NCBI GenBank assembly: GCA_023150275.1
Contig: JAKLLG010000004.1
Span: 1 to 64,000 of the forward strand
Direction of reading: 5' to 3'
Length of the DNA stretch: 64,000 bases
From: Rhodocyclaceae bacterium
GTDB taxonomy: Bacteria; Pseudomonadota; Gammaproteobacteria; Burkholderiales; Rhodocyclaceae
Part shown: positions 1-8,746 of the stretch, one piece after another
Layout of the letters: every line of letters starts with the position of its first letter
How positions within the stretch are numbered: position 1 is the stretch's first letter
Translations under genes and position numbers: made by a program
Notes under the pieces: generated by a model
Databases searched by the model: none
Told to the model about the DNA's origin: nothing
Seen by the model: only the letters and a program-made list of their open reading frames with translations

Positions 1-140
1 CCCCAACTCTCGCCGATAGCCGCTGGCCATACGCCCGCGCTTCCTCCACTACCTCCACGCTCGATAAACCCGTTCCGTAATTCCGCGAAAACAGCAGGTT
101 GCTGTGCGCCTCAAAATAGTCAGGATTGATTTCAAGGGCC
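1..140. repeat. 140-bp perfect direct repeat, copy 1
   Basis: Identical base for base to 1989-2128. It encodes the end of the last TPR and the linker towards the GT41 domain (LEINPDYFEAHSNLLF and following residues). Identity stops exactly after 140 in the coding direction's 5' side and runs off the window on the other side, so the true repeat is longer. Confidence 0.95.
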
Positions 141-847
141 CTCCGGAATGCATTTTCCGCATCAGCAAGGCGCCCTTCACAATTGCGGATCAGCCCCAGG
201 TTATTCCAGGCTTCAGCGTAGCCCGGCGCAATCGACAGAGCTCGTCTACACACATCGGCAGCTTCGTCAAGGCGCCATTGGCGCTGCAGGCACAATGCCA
301 ACGCATTCATCGCCTGCACATGCGTTGGCGAGATGCTGAGCGCTCGCCGGAAGCACTCCGCCGCCTCTGCAATTTTCCCGATCTCGTCACAGACGATGCC
401 AAGGGAAAAATGGGCGTCAGCGTACGCAGGATTCAACGCCACCGCACGCGCGAAACAAGCTTCAGCGTCTGCAAGCTGACCGCAGATCTTGAAACCCTGT
501 CCAATATTCAGGAACACTTCCGGAAAATCCGGGCGAATCGAAAGAGCCTTCTGGTAGCAGGCTGCGGCCTCGGAAAAATTGCCTTGCCGCCCGAGCATCA
601 TCCCCAAGTTGTTATAGGCCTCTGCATCTTCAGGCGAAAGACGCACCGCCTGTTGCATGGCAGGTATACCGTCCTTACCCTGCGCATCGCGTGCAACGCC
701 CAGCACTTTCCAGATCGCACCGGAATTCGGTGCCCTTTCCAGCAAGCGAGCCGCCGCACTTTCGAGTTCGGGAAAGCGGCTTTCCCGATGCAGCGCGAGA
801 AGCGCCTCGATATCCGAAGCTTCTATAAGCGGAAGCATCACATTCAT
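1..847 (-). CDS. TPR protein, N-terminal part of a third SPINDLY/GT41-type glycosyltransferase (runs off the window)
   Basis: Reading from an ATG at 847, about 282 codons stay open to the window edge. The product begins MNVMLPLIEASDIEALLALH and carries successive 34-residue TPR units (motifs such as AYNNLGMMLGRQGNFSEA and AWNNLGLIRNCEGRLADA). The last 140 bases visible (1-140) are identical to 1989-2128, which in the upstream gene lead straight into a GT41 catalytic domain, so the same domain probably follows outside the window (inference). The start overlaps the stop of the upstream gene as ATGA, so translation is probably coupled. Likely role: protein O-glycosyltransferase, perhaps acting on flagellin. 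Confidence 0.75.
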   Translation of the reverse strand, partial: MNVMLPLIEASDIEALLALHRESRFPELESAAARLLERAPNSGAIWKVLGVARDAQGKDGIPAMQQAVRLSPEDAEAYNNLGMMLGRQGNFSEAAACYQKALSIRPDFPEVFLNIGQGFKICGQLADAEACFARAVALNPAYADAHFSLGIVCDEIGKIAEAAECFRRALSISPTHVQAMNALALCLQRQWRLDEAADVCRRALSIAPGYAEAWNNLGLIRNCEGRLADAENAFRRALEINPDYFEAHSNLLFSRNYGTGLSSVEVVEEARAYGQRLSARVG

Positions 848-3800
848 CGCCCTGACGATTGCCAACCCTGCTGTTTCTGCCACATATTCCAGAGCGCGCG
901 CTCGAAATTCCTGGCGAATCTGCTGGCATCCATCAGCGGCGAATGCTCAAGCTGCCCACGCAAGCGCTGCCTCAGCTGATCAAGTACCTCCAGATCCGCC
1001 ACATGCGCCACCGCCTTGGCAATCAGGTCGTCCTCGTCCGCGGCAACCCAGTCCTTCAGCCCGGCATTGTGCAGAATCCCCACCCCCTGCCGTGAAAGGA
1101 AATGCCCCCCCTCCAGGCTCAGCACCGGCACCCCCATCCATAACGCCTCCACCGTCGTCGTGACGCCGTTGTAGGGGAAAGGGTCCAGACCAATGTCAAC
1201 ACGATGGTATGCGGCAAGGTGCTCTGCACGACCTTCGATCGGCCCTTCCAGTGCCAGCCGTTCGATCGAAACACCGTGTTCGGAAAAGCGCTGCGCAATG
1301 TGCTCACGCACTGCATCATCCTTGAGCTGACGCGCCTTCAGCAGCAACCGACTCCCCGGAATCGCCAGCAGCAGGCGGCTCCAGAGTGCAATCACCTCTT
1401 CCGTAACCTTGCTCAGGTTGTTGAAGGAGCCAAAGGTGACATGCCCTGCAGCAAGCGCCGGCAACTCGGAAAACGGCACAGTGGCATCGGGCCGGGAGAA
1501 GCTGATGTAGGTCTCGGGGAGCCGCCAGATGCGCTCGCTGAAATCATGCTCCAGCGCTTCTGGCAAGGTCCATTCGTCCGCAAGGTAGTAGTCAATTTCC
1601 GATACTCCGGTCGTCGCGCAGTAGCCGAGCCAGCTCACTTGGACCGGCGCCGGCTTCCAGGCAAATACGGGGAGTCGGTTGTGGGCCGTATGCCCCGATA
1701 GATCGACCAGAACGTGGATGCCGTCATCGTGAATGGCGCGGGCGGCCGTTGCGTCGTCGAGCCCCACTAAAGGTTTCCACGCGGAAAAACGTGGGTGAAT
1801 GCGCCGGGTAAGCTCGCTCGACAGCCGTGTCGTCGGATAGGCGATCGATTCCACCCGTGCCGGGTCGAGCGATGCAAGAAGCCCCTCGAGGAAATAGCCT
1901 ACCGAGTGGTCGCGCAGGTCTCCCGAGACAAATCCAACCCGCAGGCGAGCCGGTGTCGGCTCGACACACCACGAAACGTAGCGCTTCTCCCCAACTCTCG
2001 CCGATAGCCGCTGGCCATACGCCCGCGCTTCCTCCACTACCTCCACGCTCGATAAACCCGTTCCGTAATTCCGCGAAAACAGCAGGTTGCTGTGCGCCTC
2101 AAAATAGTCAGGATTGATTTCAAGGGCCGCCTCATCCAGACGTCCCAACTCCCGAAGCGTGACACCCAGATTGTTGTAAGCACCAAAGAATTTCGGACGC
2201 ATGGCGATTGCCTGTCGGCAGCATGCTTCCGCTTCCTGCAACAGCCCCTTGTCCCGCAGCAGCGAGCCTAGATTGCCGAGCACTTCGACAAAATCGGGTT
2301 GCAGCGTCAATGCCTGTCGATATTGTTCCAGCGCCTCGTCCAAGCGCCCGGTCTCCTGCAGCAGGATGCCCAGGTTGTAACGAATACCGGCGTAACCGGG
2401 ATTCAGCTCAAGGGCACGACGATACGCCGATTCGGCACCGCTCCAATCACCCACCGCCTTGAGCATGATTCCCAGATTGCTCCACGCATCGCCATCCCCG
2501 GGCGCTAATTCGATCGCCTTCTGGCAGCACGTCCGGGCCTCATCCAGTCGCCCCATCGTCTTCAGCGACAGGGACAGGTTCTTGAACGCCAATACCTGCC
2601 TGGGATTGATGCGCAATGCAGCCAAATATGCCTGGCAGGCCTCGTCCAAACGTCCGGCACGGTTCAACGCGTTGCCAAAGTTGATCATCACCTCGTCATC
2701 ATCAGGCATCAATTCGGCGGCACGCTGCCAGCTTGCCAAACTGTCCTGGTGGCGGGCATCCTGTGCGGAAGCAAGGATGTGCCAGACAGGGCCTGAATCT
2801 GGCTCCTGCTTGAGCAGCAAGCCCACCCAACGATCAAGCGTTGCAAAATCTCCCTTCGTCACAAGGGCTGCCAAAGCCTTGTACTGTGCTGGATGCAATG
2901 AGAGGGATGCATTCAGTTCCGGCGCTGCGATGTTGCCTGTAGGTATTGCTACCGAGTGCTGCCGCCAAATCGCCCATAGGGCGGTTGAGAAATCAGTGGC
3001 AAACGATTGCGCATCCATCAATGGTGAACGCTCAATCCGCTCTCGCAACTCGGTCCGCAGCAGCGCCAGCCCCTTCAAATCGCTGGCATGCGTGACGGCT
3101 TTTGCCACAAGATCGTCTTCATCGGACGCAACCCATTCCGGCAATCCGGCGTTGTTCAGAATGCCGACTCCTTGCCGCGAAAGAAAACGATCTCCAGCCA
3201 GCGTCAGCACCGGCACTCCCATCCAAAGAGCCTCAACCGTCGTCGTCACGCCGTTGTAGGGAAACGGGTCAAGCGCAATATCGACATGCTGGTAGGCAGC
3301 AAGATGCCCACCGCGGCTTTCGATCGGCCCCTCCAGAAGCAAGCGCTCGGCCGGAATCCCGAGATCGGCGAACTCAGCTTCAAGTCTGGATCGGACCGCC
3401 TCGTCCTTCAACTGCAACGCCTTGATGAACAATCGGCTATCGGGAACAGTCTGCAGGATACGCGCCCATAGCGCGATCACCTGGGTAGTCACCTTGGTGA
3501 GATTGTTGAACGAACCGAAAGTGACATAGCCGCTTTCGGTAGCGGGCAGAGGCGATACAAGCACATCCGCTGACGGGCGCGAGAAACACAGATAGGTTTT
3601 CGGCAGGCGCCAGATTTTCTCCGTGAAGAAACGTTCCTGCTCTGGCGGGAGCGTCCATGCGTCTGCAAGGTAATAATCGATTTCCGGAAGTCCGGTCGTA
3701 GCGCAATAACCAAGCCAGCTGATTTGAACCGGTGCCGGTTTCCACGCAAACACCGGCAAACGATTGTGCGACGTCACTCCTGCAAGATCGAGCAGGATAT

Positions 3801-5208
3801 GCACGCCATCATCGTGAATACGTCTTGCCGCCGCCTCATCGGAGAATCCGACCAACGGCGTCCATGCTGTGAAGAAGGGCATGACGCGCATGGTCAGTTC
3901 GGTCACCTCGCTACTCGTCGGATAGGCAATCAGTTCGATCGATGTCGGATCAATCCGTGCAATCAGTCCTTCCAGGAAGTGTCCGACCGAATGATCCCGG
4001 ATATCGCCAGAAACGAGCCCGACTCGCAATCGGGTAGCGGGATTCGCGCACCGCCATTCGACAAACGGGCTGGTAACGGATTGGCGCACACGATGCCCGA
4101 ACTCGTGCGCTTTCTCGACCCAGCGTTCAGGCGCATCGGAAGAATGATAGTTTCCAAAGAACAGCAGGTTGGAAAATGCCTGAAGGTTGTCGGGCTGAAT
4201 CGCAAGTACACGGTGGCAAGCCGCTTCTGCCTCGGCCAGGCGTCCTTGATCGGCGAGCATGATGCTGAGGTTTATCAGGACGGGAACGCAATCAGGCCGG
4301 ATGGCGAGCGCGTTCCTGCATGCGCTTTCGGCCTCGGCGATCCGCCCCAGTTTCCGCAAAATGTCGCTAAAGAGCGGATAGGCATCAACGAACTCCGGCT
4401 TGAGCTGCAATGCCTTACGGCAAAACACCTCCGCCTCTACGGAGCGCCCAACCGTATGCAGCGCCTGGCCCAGATTGACCAATGCCTCCACGTGGTCTGG
4501 GCCACATTGCAGCGCCTGCCGAAAGCTGCCCTCCGCTTCGTCAACACTGCCGCGAGCCATTTGGAAGCGCCCCAGATTGTTCCAGGCGTCAGCAAAATCC
4601 GGGCTGATATCGAGCGCACGCCGACTCAGGGCTTCCGCCTTCTTCAAGTCCCCCTTGGCCGACAGCAACAGCGCCAGGTTGTAGCAGGCCTGTACATGGT
4701 CCGGATTGCACCTTAGCGCTGCGCAATAATCCTCTTCGGCATTATCCGCCTGCCCCAAGGCTTCGTGAGCCGTACCAAGACTGTAATACGCCTCCGAAAA
4801 TTCCGGCTGGCAGGAAATAGCCCGCTGGTAACTAGCCACTGCCGCCTGCAAATCGTCTTCCTGCTGCAGCGCCAACGCCAGGTTGTAGTGTGCAACCGCA
4901 TAGTCCGGACGCAATCGAATTGCGCAGCGATAGGAGGCTTCTGCTTCCGTGTAGCGGCCTTCAGCTTTAAGCGCATTTCCCAGGCCATTGTGAACCTCGG
5001 CATCCTCTGGCAGCAGAGCAGCCGCACGCAACATTGCGGCAAGCCCCCCTCCACCAAGTGAAACACGGGCAATGCCAAGAACCTTCCAGAGCAAGCCGTC
5101 GTCCGGAAAAACTGCCAACAATTGTTTCGCCGCATCTTCGAGTCCCGCGAAATCACCACGGGAAAAAAGGGCGGCCAATCTTTTCTGCTCCGCTATCGGG
5201 AGACTCAT
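844..5208 (-). CDS. Tandem double TPR-GT41 (SPINDLY/OGT-type) protein O-glycosyltransferase
   Basis: A 1454-residue protein built from two complete units. Unit 1: TPRs about 37-350, GT41 catalytic region about 393-750. Unit 2: TPRs about 775-1055, GT41 region about 1088-1445. Both catalytic regions share DHSVG(H/Y)FLEGL, WLGYCATTG, DYYLAD, TFGSFNNL and YNGVTTTVEALWMGVPVL, the family's nucleotide-sugar and catalytic blocks. GT41 enzymes transfer a sugar (GlcNAc in characterised members) to Ser/Thr, with TPRs selecting the protein substrate. I chose the ATG at 5208 (MSLPIAEQKRL, preceded by GAAGAG); the open frame runs further upstream but that part is Cys/Arg-rich and unlike the family. Single-unit members are usually about half this length. 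The last TPR of unit 2 lacks about six residues (near 1027). It diverges from fliC, so flagellin is the natural candidate target (inference). Confidence 0.85.
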   Translation of the reverse strand: MSLPIAEQKRLAALFSRGDFAGLEDAAKQLLAVFPDDGLLWKVLGIARVSLGGGGLAAMLRAAALLPEDAEVHNGLGNALKAEGRYTEAEASYRCAIRLRPDYAVAHYNLALALQQEDDLQAAVASYQRAISCQPEFSEAYYSLGTAHEALGQADNAEEDYCAALRCNPDHVQACYNLALLLSAKGDLKKAEALSRRALDISPDFADAWNNLGRFQMARGSVDEAEGSFRQALQCGPDHVEALVNLGQALHTVGRSVEAEVFCRKALQLKPEFVDAYPLFSDILRKLGRIAEAESACRNALAIRPDCVPVLINLSIMLADQGRLAEAEAACHRVLAIQPDNLQAFSNLLFFGNYHSSDAPERWVEKAHEFGHRVRQSVTSPFVEWRCANPATRLRVGLVSGDIRDHSVGHFLEGLIARIDPTSIELIAYPTSSEVTELTMRVMPFFTAWTPLVGFSDEAAARRIHDDGVHILLDLAGVTSHNRLPVFAWKPAPVQISWLGYCATTGLPEIDYYLADAWTLPPEQERFFTEKIWRLPKTYLCFSRPSADVLVSPLPATESGYVTFGSFNNLTKVTTQVIALWARILQTVPDSRLFIKALQLKDEAVRSRLEAEFADLGIPAERLLLEGPIESRGGHLAAYQHVDIALDPFPYNGVTTTVEALWMGVPVLTLAGDRFLSRQGVGILNNAGLPEWVASDEDDLVAKAVTHASDLKGLALLRTELRERIERSPLMDAQSFATDFSTALWAIWRQHSVAIPTGNIAAPELNASLSLHPAQYKALAALVTKGDFATLDRWVGLLLKQEPDSGPVWHILASAQDARHQDSLASWQRAAELMPDDDEVMINFGNALNRAGRLDEACQAYLAALRINPRQVLAFKNLSLSLKTMGRLDEARTCCQKAIELAPGDGDAWSNLGIMLKAVGDWSGAESAYRRALELNPGYAGIRYNLGILLQETGRLDEALEQYRQALTLQPDFVEVLGNLGSLLRDKGLLQEAEACCRQAIAMRPKFFGAYNNLGVTLRELGRLDEAALEINPDYFEAHSNLLFSRNYGTGLSSVEVVEEARAYGQRLSARVGEKRYVSWCVEPTPARLRVGFVSGDLRDHSVGYFLEGLLASLDPARVESIAYPTTRLSSELTRRIHPRFSAWKPLVGLDDATAARAIHDDGIHVLVDLSGHTAHNRLPVFAWKPAPVQVSWLGYCATTGVSEIDYYLADEWTLPEALEHDFSERIWRLPETYISFSRPDATVPFSELPALAAGHVTFGSFNNLSKVTEEVIALWSRLLLAIPGSRLLLKARQLKDDAVREHIAQRFSEHGVSIERLALEGPIEGRAEHLAAYHRVDIGLDPFPYNGVTTTVEALWMGVPVLSLEGGHFLSRQGVGILHNAGLKDWVAADEDDLIAKAVAHVADLEVLDQLRQRLRGQLEHSPLMDASRFARNFERALWNMWQKQQGWQSSGR
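1989..2128. repeat. 140-bp perfect direct repeat, copy 2
   Basis: Matches 1-140 without a mismatch, inside the second unit of the double GT41 gene. The boundary at 2128 coincides with a TPR that is six residues short, which marks a recombination junction. Confidence 0.95.
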
Positions 5209-5483
5209 CTTGCACTCTTCGTCAGAAAAAACAAAACAACACACTGATTTCATTGATATTAACAAACCTGCAGTCAGCGACCGACGGCAACATAACAAGT
5301 ATCTCCCACACGCGCGTTTCTGAACACCGAGCAAACGAAAAAAATTGCTAAAGAAATCTGCACAAGGGTCGTTGTTGCAATTGTCAGGACGGCAATGTGC
5401 CGAACGATAGGGCCGGAAGAACACCGTCAGAGGCTAGTAACCGATCCCGAGAGTGACTTACTACTTTGGACAGGAGAAACAAA

Positions 5484-6203
5484 ATGGCACAGCAAATCAA
5501 CACCAACATCTATTCGATGAACGCCCAGCGTAACCTCAACAAGAACTCGTTGGGTCTCGCCAGCGCCATTGAGCGCCTTTCGTCCGGCCTGCGCGTCAAC
5601 AGTTCCAAGGATGACGCAGCCGGTTTGGCGGTTGGCCTGAAAATGGAAGCTTCCGCCCGCGGCATCTCGGCAAGCATCCGTATTGCCTCGGACCAGATTT
5701 CGGTTGCGCAGACCGGCGACGGCGCTCTGCAGACGGTTGGCGATATCCTGTTGCGCATGAGCGAACTGAAGTCGCAGTCGGCAAACACCACCCTCGGCAC
5801 GACTGAAGTGGGTTACCTGGGCCAAGAGTTTTCGGCTCTGGCAGGCGCGGTGGCAGCTATTCAAAGCGCGGCGACGATCAACGGCATTACTACCATTGCC
5901 ACGGCGGTCACCATCGGCAACGTGCTCACATCGGTAGGCGCAACTGACATCAGTGCGGCAATTGACTCCGTTGCCTCCAAGCGTGCTGCCTTCGGTGCTT
6001 CAATGAATACCCTGGAATTCCAGATCCAATCGTACGAGACTTCCCGCGAGAACCAGATGGCAGCCCGTAGCCGCATCATGGATGCCGACTTCGCGGTGGA
6101 AACCTCGAACCTGTCCCGCTTCCAGATCCTGCAGCAAGCCGGTACCGCCATGGTTGCCCAAGCGAACGCCGTGCCGCAGAACGTGCTGTCGCTCCTGCGC
6201 TAA
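5484..6203 (+). CDS. fliC: Flagellin (short form)
   Basis: Filament subunit exported by the flagellar type III apparatus. The ATG at 5484 (MAQQINTNIYSMNAQRNL) follows CAGGAGA. The D0/D1 helices are present at both ends: LSSGLRVNSSKDDAAGLAVG near the N-terminus, and MDADFAVETSNLSRFQILQQ with NVLSLLR at the C-terminus. At 239 residues it is near the minimum for a flagellin; D2/D3 are absent and the short centre (about 95-165) is rich in Thr, Ser, Ala and Ile. It is the only flagellin gene in the window and diverges from the double GT41 gene. Its promoter is ambiguous: weak sigma-28-like boxes can be drawn in the 275-base upstream gap but none is convincing. Confidence 0.96.
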   Translation: MAQQINTNIYSMNAQRNLNKNSLGLASAIERLSSGLRVNSSKDDAAGLAVGLKMEASARGISASIRIASDQISVAQTGDGALQTVGDILLRMSELKSQSANTTLGTTEVGYLGQEFSALAGAVAAIQSAATINGITTIATAVTIGNVLTSVGATDISAAIDSVASKRAAFGASMNTLEFQIQSYETSRENQMAARSRIMDADFAVETSNLSRFQILQQAGTAMVAQANAVPQNVLSLLR

Positions 6204-6241
6204 GTCGCGGACAAGGCGCGCCAGCGCCGGAGCATCAACAG

Positions 6242-6274
6242 GGTGCGAAGGTTCGCTAGAGCCTTCGCACCTTT
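6242..6274 (+). terminator. Hairpin terminator after fliC
   Basis: GGTGCGAAGG (6242-6251) pairs perfectly with CCTTCGCACC (6262-6271) across a 10-base loop and is followed by TTT. It lies 39 bases after the fliC stop. The short T run suggests partial termination, which would give more flagellin than FlaG/FliD message. Confidence 0.7.
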
Positions 6275-6292
6275 GCCGATAAGGAGCAGGAC

Positions 6293-6661
6293 ATGAACAT
6301 TCAGACGATATCCAGCAATTCGCCAAGCTCGCCTCCAGTCGCAGCGCGCGAGACGCAATCTCCTCGCAACGAACGTGCAACCGAAGCTCTCAGCGCGAAA
6401 GCCCCGGCCTCGGTCGTGCAGCAGAAAAAGGCAAGCGACCCGACGGACGTCAGGCAAGCGGTTGAACGCGTCTCCGAGTTCGTCGCGCAGACCGGTGCGG
6501 AGATCAGTTTTTCCGTCGATGAAGCATCCGGACTGAATGTGGTCAAGGTGATCGACAAGGCATCGAAAGAAGTCATCCGCCAGATCCCATCCGAAGAAAT
6601 GGTTGCGATCGCCGCCGCATTGGATAAACTGCAGGGGCTGTTCGTTCGCGACAAAGTCTGA
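6293..6661 (+). CDS. flaG: FlaG family protein
   Basis: 122 residues, ATG at 6293 after AAGGAG. A disordered Ser/Pro/Ala-rich N-terminal half (SSNSPSSPPVAARE) precedes the conserved FlaG half (ISFSVDEASGLNVVKVID and KEVIRQIPSEEMV). FlaG proteins lie between flagellin and cap genes and influence filament length in several genera; the mechanism is not settled. It sits between the fliC terminator and fliD, 26 bases before the latter, so it is probably co-transcribed with fliDST. Confidence 0.9.
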   Translation: MNIQTISSNSPSSPPVAARETQSPRNERATEALSAKAPASVVQQKKASDPTDVRQAVERVSEFVAQTGAEISFSVDEASGLNVVKVIDKASKEVIRQIPSEEMVAIAAALDKLQGLFVRDKV

Positions 6662-6687
6662 CCGGGTTCGCATACTAGGAGGCTGCC

Positions 6688-8055
6688 ATGGCCACAACAT
6701 CTTCCCTCGGGATCGGCGCTGGGGTCGATCTGGCCTCCATGCTGTCCTCGCTCATTGCTGCCGAGCGGCAGCCCATCAATGTGTTGACGGCGAAAGTTCA
6801 GGCCAGCAACACGAAGCTGTCCACTTTCAGCAAGCTCAAATCAGCGCTTTCCACACTGCAAACCGCGGCTGACAAGCTGAGCTCTCCGCTCAAGCTTTCA
6901 CCACTCTCTGCAACCGCGAGCGATACGACGAAGCTCAGCGCCACAGCAGCGTTCAATGCATCTGCAGGCTCCTACGCGGTCAGCGTTACGCAATTGGCTG
7001 CGGCGCAAAAAAGCTTTTCCAACGAGTTCTCCACCAGTCCCACCAGTCGGACATTCGGTCAAGGCTCGCTCACATTTACCATTGATGGCGATGACTATGA
7101 CATCGATCTCAGCGACCAAACCACCTACACGTTGCAGGACGTGCGGGCGAAGATCAATGCGGCGGATATCGGCGTCACAGCAACGGTCGTTACCGGATCA
7201 ACAGGTGAAAGGCTGATACTCACCGGCAAGGAAGGGGCAGCGAACGCCTTTACCCTGGCAGCGACAACTACCGGACCGGGGGCGGCCACCAACGATCTTG
7301 CCGACATCGCCGTTTTCGATACCGACGGCAGTGACGACGTCCTTGCGAGAAGCACGGCGGCCGATGCGCTGCTGACGATTGACGGCGTCGCTGTAACCTC
7401 AAGCGGCAATGTCGTCGAAAATGCCTTGAATGGTGTCAGCCTCAAGCTTCTTGCCACTGGTTCGACGACTCTGACAGTCGCCACCGACAACAGCAAGATT
7501 TCCGATGCAGTGAAGTCGCTGGTCGACGCTTATAACGCGATCAATACCCTGATCAAGGAAAACAGTACCTACGACACCGCTACCAAGACGGCAAAGCCAT
7601 TGAACGGCGAGTCCTCAGTGCGGACGATCCAGAGCATACTGACGAGTACTCGGACAAGCATACCGGCAGCACTGTCCAGTGCCACCTACAAGACACTCTC
7701 CGAGGTTGGTGTGTCGATACAGAAAGACGGTTCGCTTACGATCGATTCGGCAAAGCTGACGGCGGCCCTCACCTCGTCATCAAGCAGCGTGCAAACAACG
7801 CTTGCCGCCTACGGCACCGCTTTCAATGACGCCATTGCAAGCATGCTGGATACGGGCGGCGTGCTCGAAAGCCGTGTCAGCGGCCTCAACGCAAGCATCA
7901 AGAGTTACAATGATCGTAAAACTTCGCTTGAGTTTCGCGTCGAGAATATCGAAAAACGTTACCGGGCACAGTTCACGGCGCTGGACAAACTCGTCAGTTC
8001 GATGCAGACAACCAGCAATTACCTGACCCAGCAACTTTCAGCGTTATCCAAATAA
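6688..8055 (+). CDS. fliD: Flagellar filament cap protein FliD (HAP2)
   Basis: 455 residues, ATG at 6688 with AGGAGG just upstream. The N-terminal block (LGIGAGVDLASMLSSLIAAERQ) and C-terminal coiled coil (RYRAQFTALDKLVSSMQTTS, ending LTQQLSALSK) are the two FliD family domains; the Thr/Ala/Ser-rich centre forms the variable cap leg. FliD sits at the filament tip and folds incoming flagellin. fliS follows after three bases, a normal arrangement that pairs a late substrate with an export chaperone. Confidence 0.95.
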   Translation: MATTSSLGIGAGVDLASMLSSLIAAERQPINVLTAKVQASNTKLSTFSKLKSALSTLQTAADKLSSPLKLSPLSATASDTTKLSATAAFNASAGSYAVSVTQLAAAQKSFSNEFSTSPTSRTFGQGSLTFTIDGDDYDIDLSDQTTYTLQDVRAKINAADIGVTATVVTGSTGERLILTGKEGAANAFTLAATTTGPGAATNDLADIAVFDTDGSDDVLARSTAADALLTIDGVAVTSSGNVVENALNGVSLKLLATGSTTLTVATDNSKISDAVKSLVDAYNAINTLIKENSTYDTATKTAKPLNGESSVRTIQSILTSTRTSIPAALSSATYKTLSEVGVSIQKDGSLTIDSAKLTAALTSSSSSVQTTLAAYGTAFNDAIASMLDTGGVLESRVSGLNASIKSYNDRKTSLEFRVENIEKRYRAQFTALDKLVSSMQTTSNYLTQQLSALSK

Positions 8056-8058
8056 ACA

Positions 8059-8466
8059 ATGTTTTCTAGCCCGATTGCCGCCTACCAGCAGATTGATCGT
8101 GACGCAGATATTCGCGGCTCGGATCCTCATCGGCTGATCCAGTTACTTTTTGACGGAGCGCGGGCCGCACTTAACGACGGGAAAAGTCAGCTTGAAGCCG
8201 GCAATATTCAGGGCAAAACGAACGCCTTGGTCAAGGCGATCGCCATCATTTGCGACGGGCTGTCGGCCAGTTTGAACCTGGAAGAGGGCGGAGAATTGGC
8301 AGCCAACCTCAGAGCCTTGTACGACTACATGGCGACTCGACTCGTGCACGCCAATATTCACAACGACGTAGCAGCCATCAATGAAGTTGAGCGGCTGCTG
8401 ACTGAAATTGGCGGTGCGTGGAAGGAAATGGGCGAACAGATTGGAAAACCGGCTGCGGAAAAATGA
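8059..8466 (+). CDS. fliS: Flagellin export chaperone FliS
   Basis: 135 residues, mostly helical. It opens with the family's AAYQQIDRDADIRGSDPHRL and LIQLLFDGARAAL and has the central LRALYDYMATRLVHAN block. FliS binds the flagellin C-terminus in the cytoplasm, prevents premature polymerisation and delivers it to FlhA. The stop overlaps the next start (ATGA at 8463), indicating coupled translation. Confidence 0.93.
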   Translation: MFSSPIAAYQQIDRDADIRGSDPHRLIQLLFDGARAALNDGKSQLEAGNIQGKTNALVKAIAIICDGLSASLNLEEGGELAANLRALYDYMATRLVHANIHNDVAAINEVERLLTEIGGAWKEMGEQIGKPAAEK

Positions 8467-8744
8467 CGACGCCGACTGATGAAGCACTGGCACGACTAGC
8501 AATCATCCTTCGCAAAATCAACTTATTAGCGGACAGCGGAGAATGGGATGATCTCCAGATACTCGCTGCCGAGTTTAATCAGACCGCCGATCTTCTTGCC
8601 CCCGACACGACTCGAGGTACTTTCGCACACCAGCAGTTGCACGACCTCCTCGTTCTCAATGAACAGACAATGCTTCGCTGCCAGGCACGTCTCAAAGACA
8701 TTGAGCCGCTTCTCTCAGCGCTTCACACAACTAAATCATCCTGA
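8463..8744 (+). CDS. fliT: FliT-like export chaperone
   Basis: 93 residues from the ATG at 8463 that overlaps the fliS stop; an upstream in-frame start would invade fliS. The sequence is short, acidic and helical (ARLAIILRKINLLADSGEWD, LLVLNEQTMLRCQARLKDIE). Position after fliD-fliS and size match FliT, which chaperones FliD and in enterics also checks FlhDC. FliT proteins are poorly conserved, so the assignment rests mainly on context. Confidence 0.6.
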   Translation: MTTPTDEALARLAIILRKINLLADSGEWDDLQILAAEFNQTADLLAPDTTRGTFAHQQLHDLLVLNEQTMLRCQARLKDIEPLLSALHTTKSS

Positions 8745-8746
8745 CG

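Noticed and set aside
5350-5411. Candidate promoters for fliC: TAAAGAAA-N11-GTCGTTGT (5350-5376), TCAGGACG-N11-AACGATAG (5385-5411), and a GG-N10-GC element near 5387-5401
   Set aside because: Each matches only about half of its consensus and they compete with each other; I cannot choose one.
6275-6282. Perfect sigma-28 -10 box GCCGATAA before flaG
   Set aside because: It overlaps the flaG ribosome-binding site ten bases before the ATG, and the sequence at the -35 position is poor, so it cannot drive flaG.
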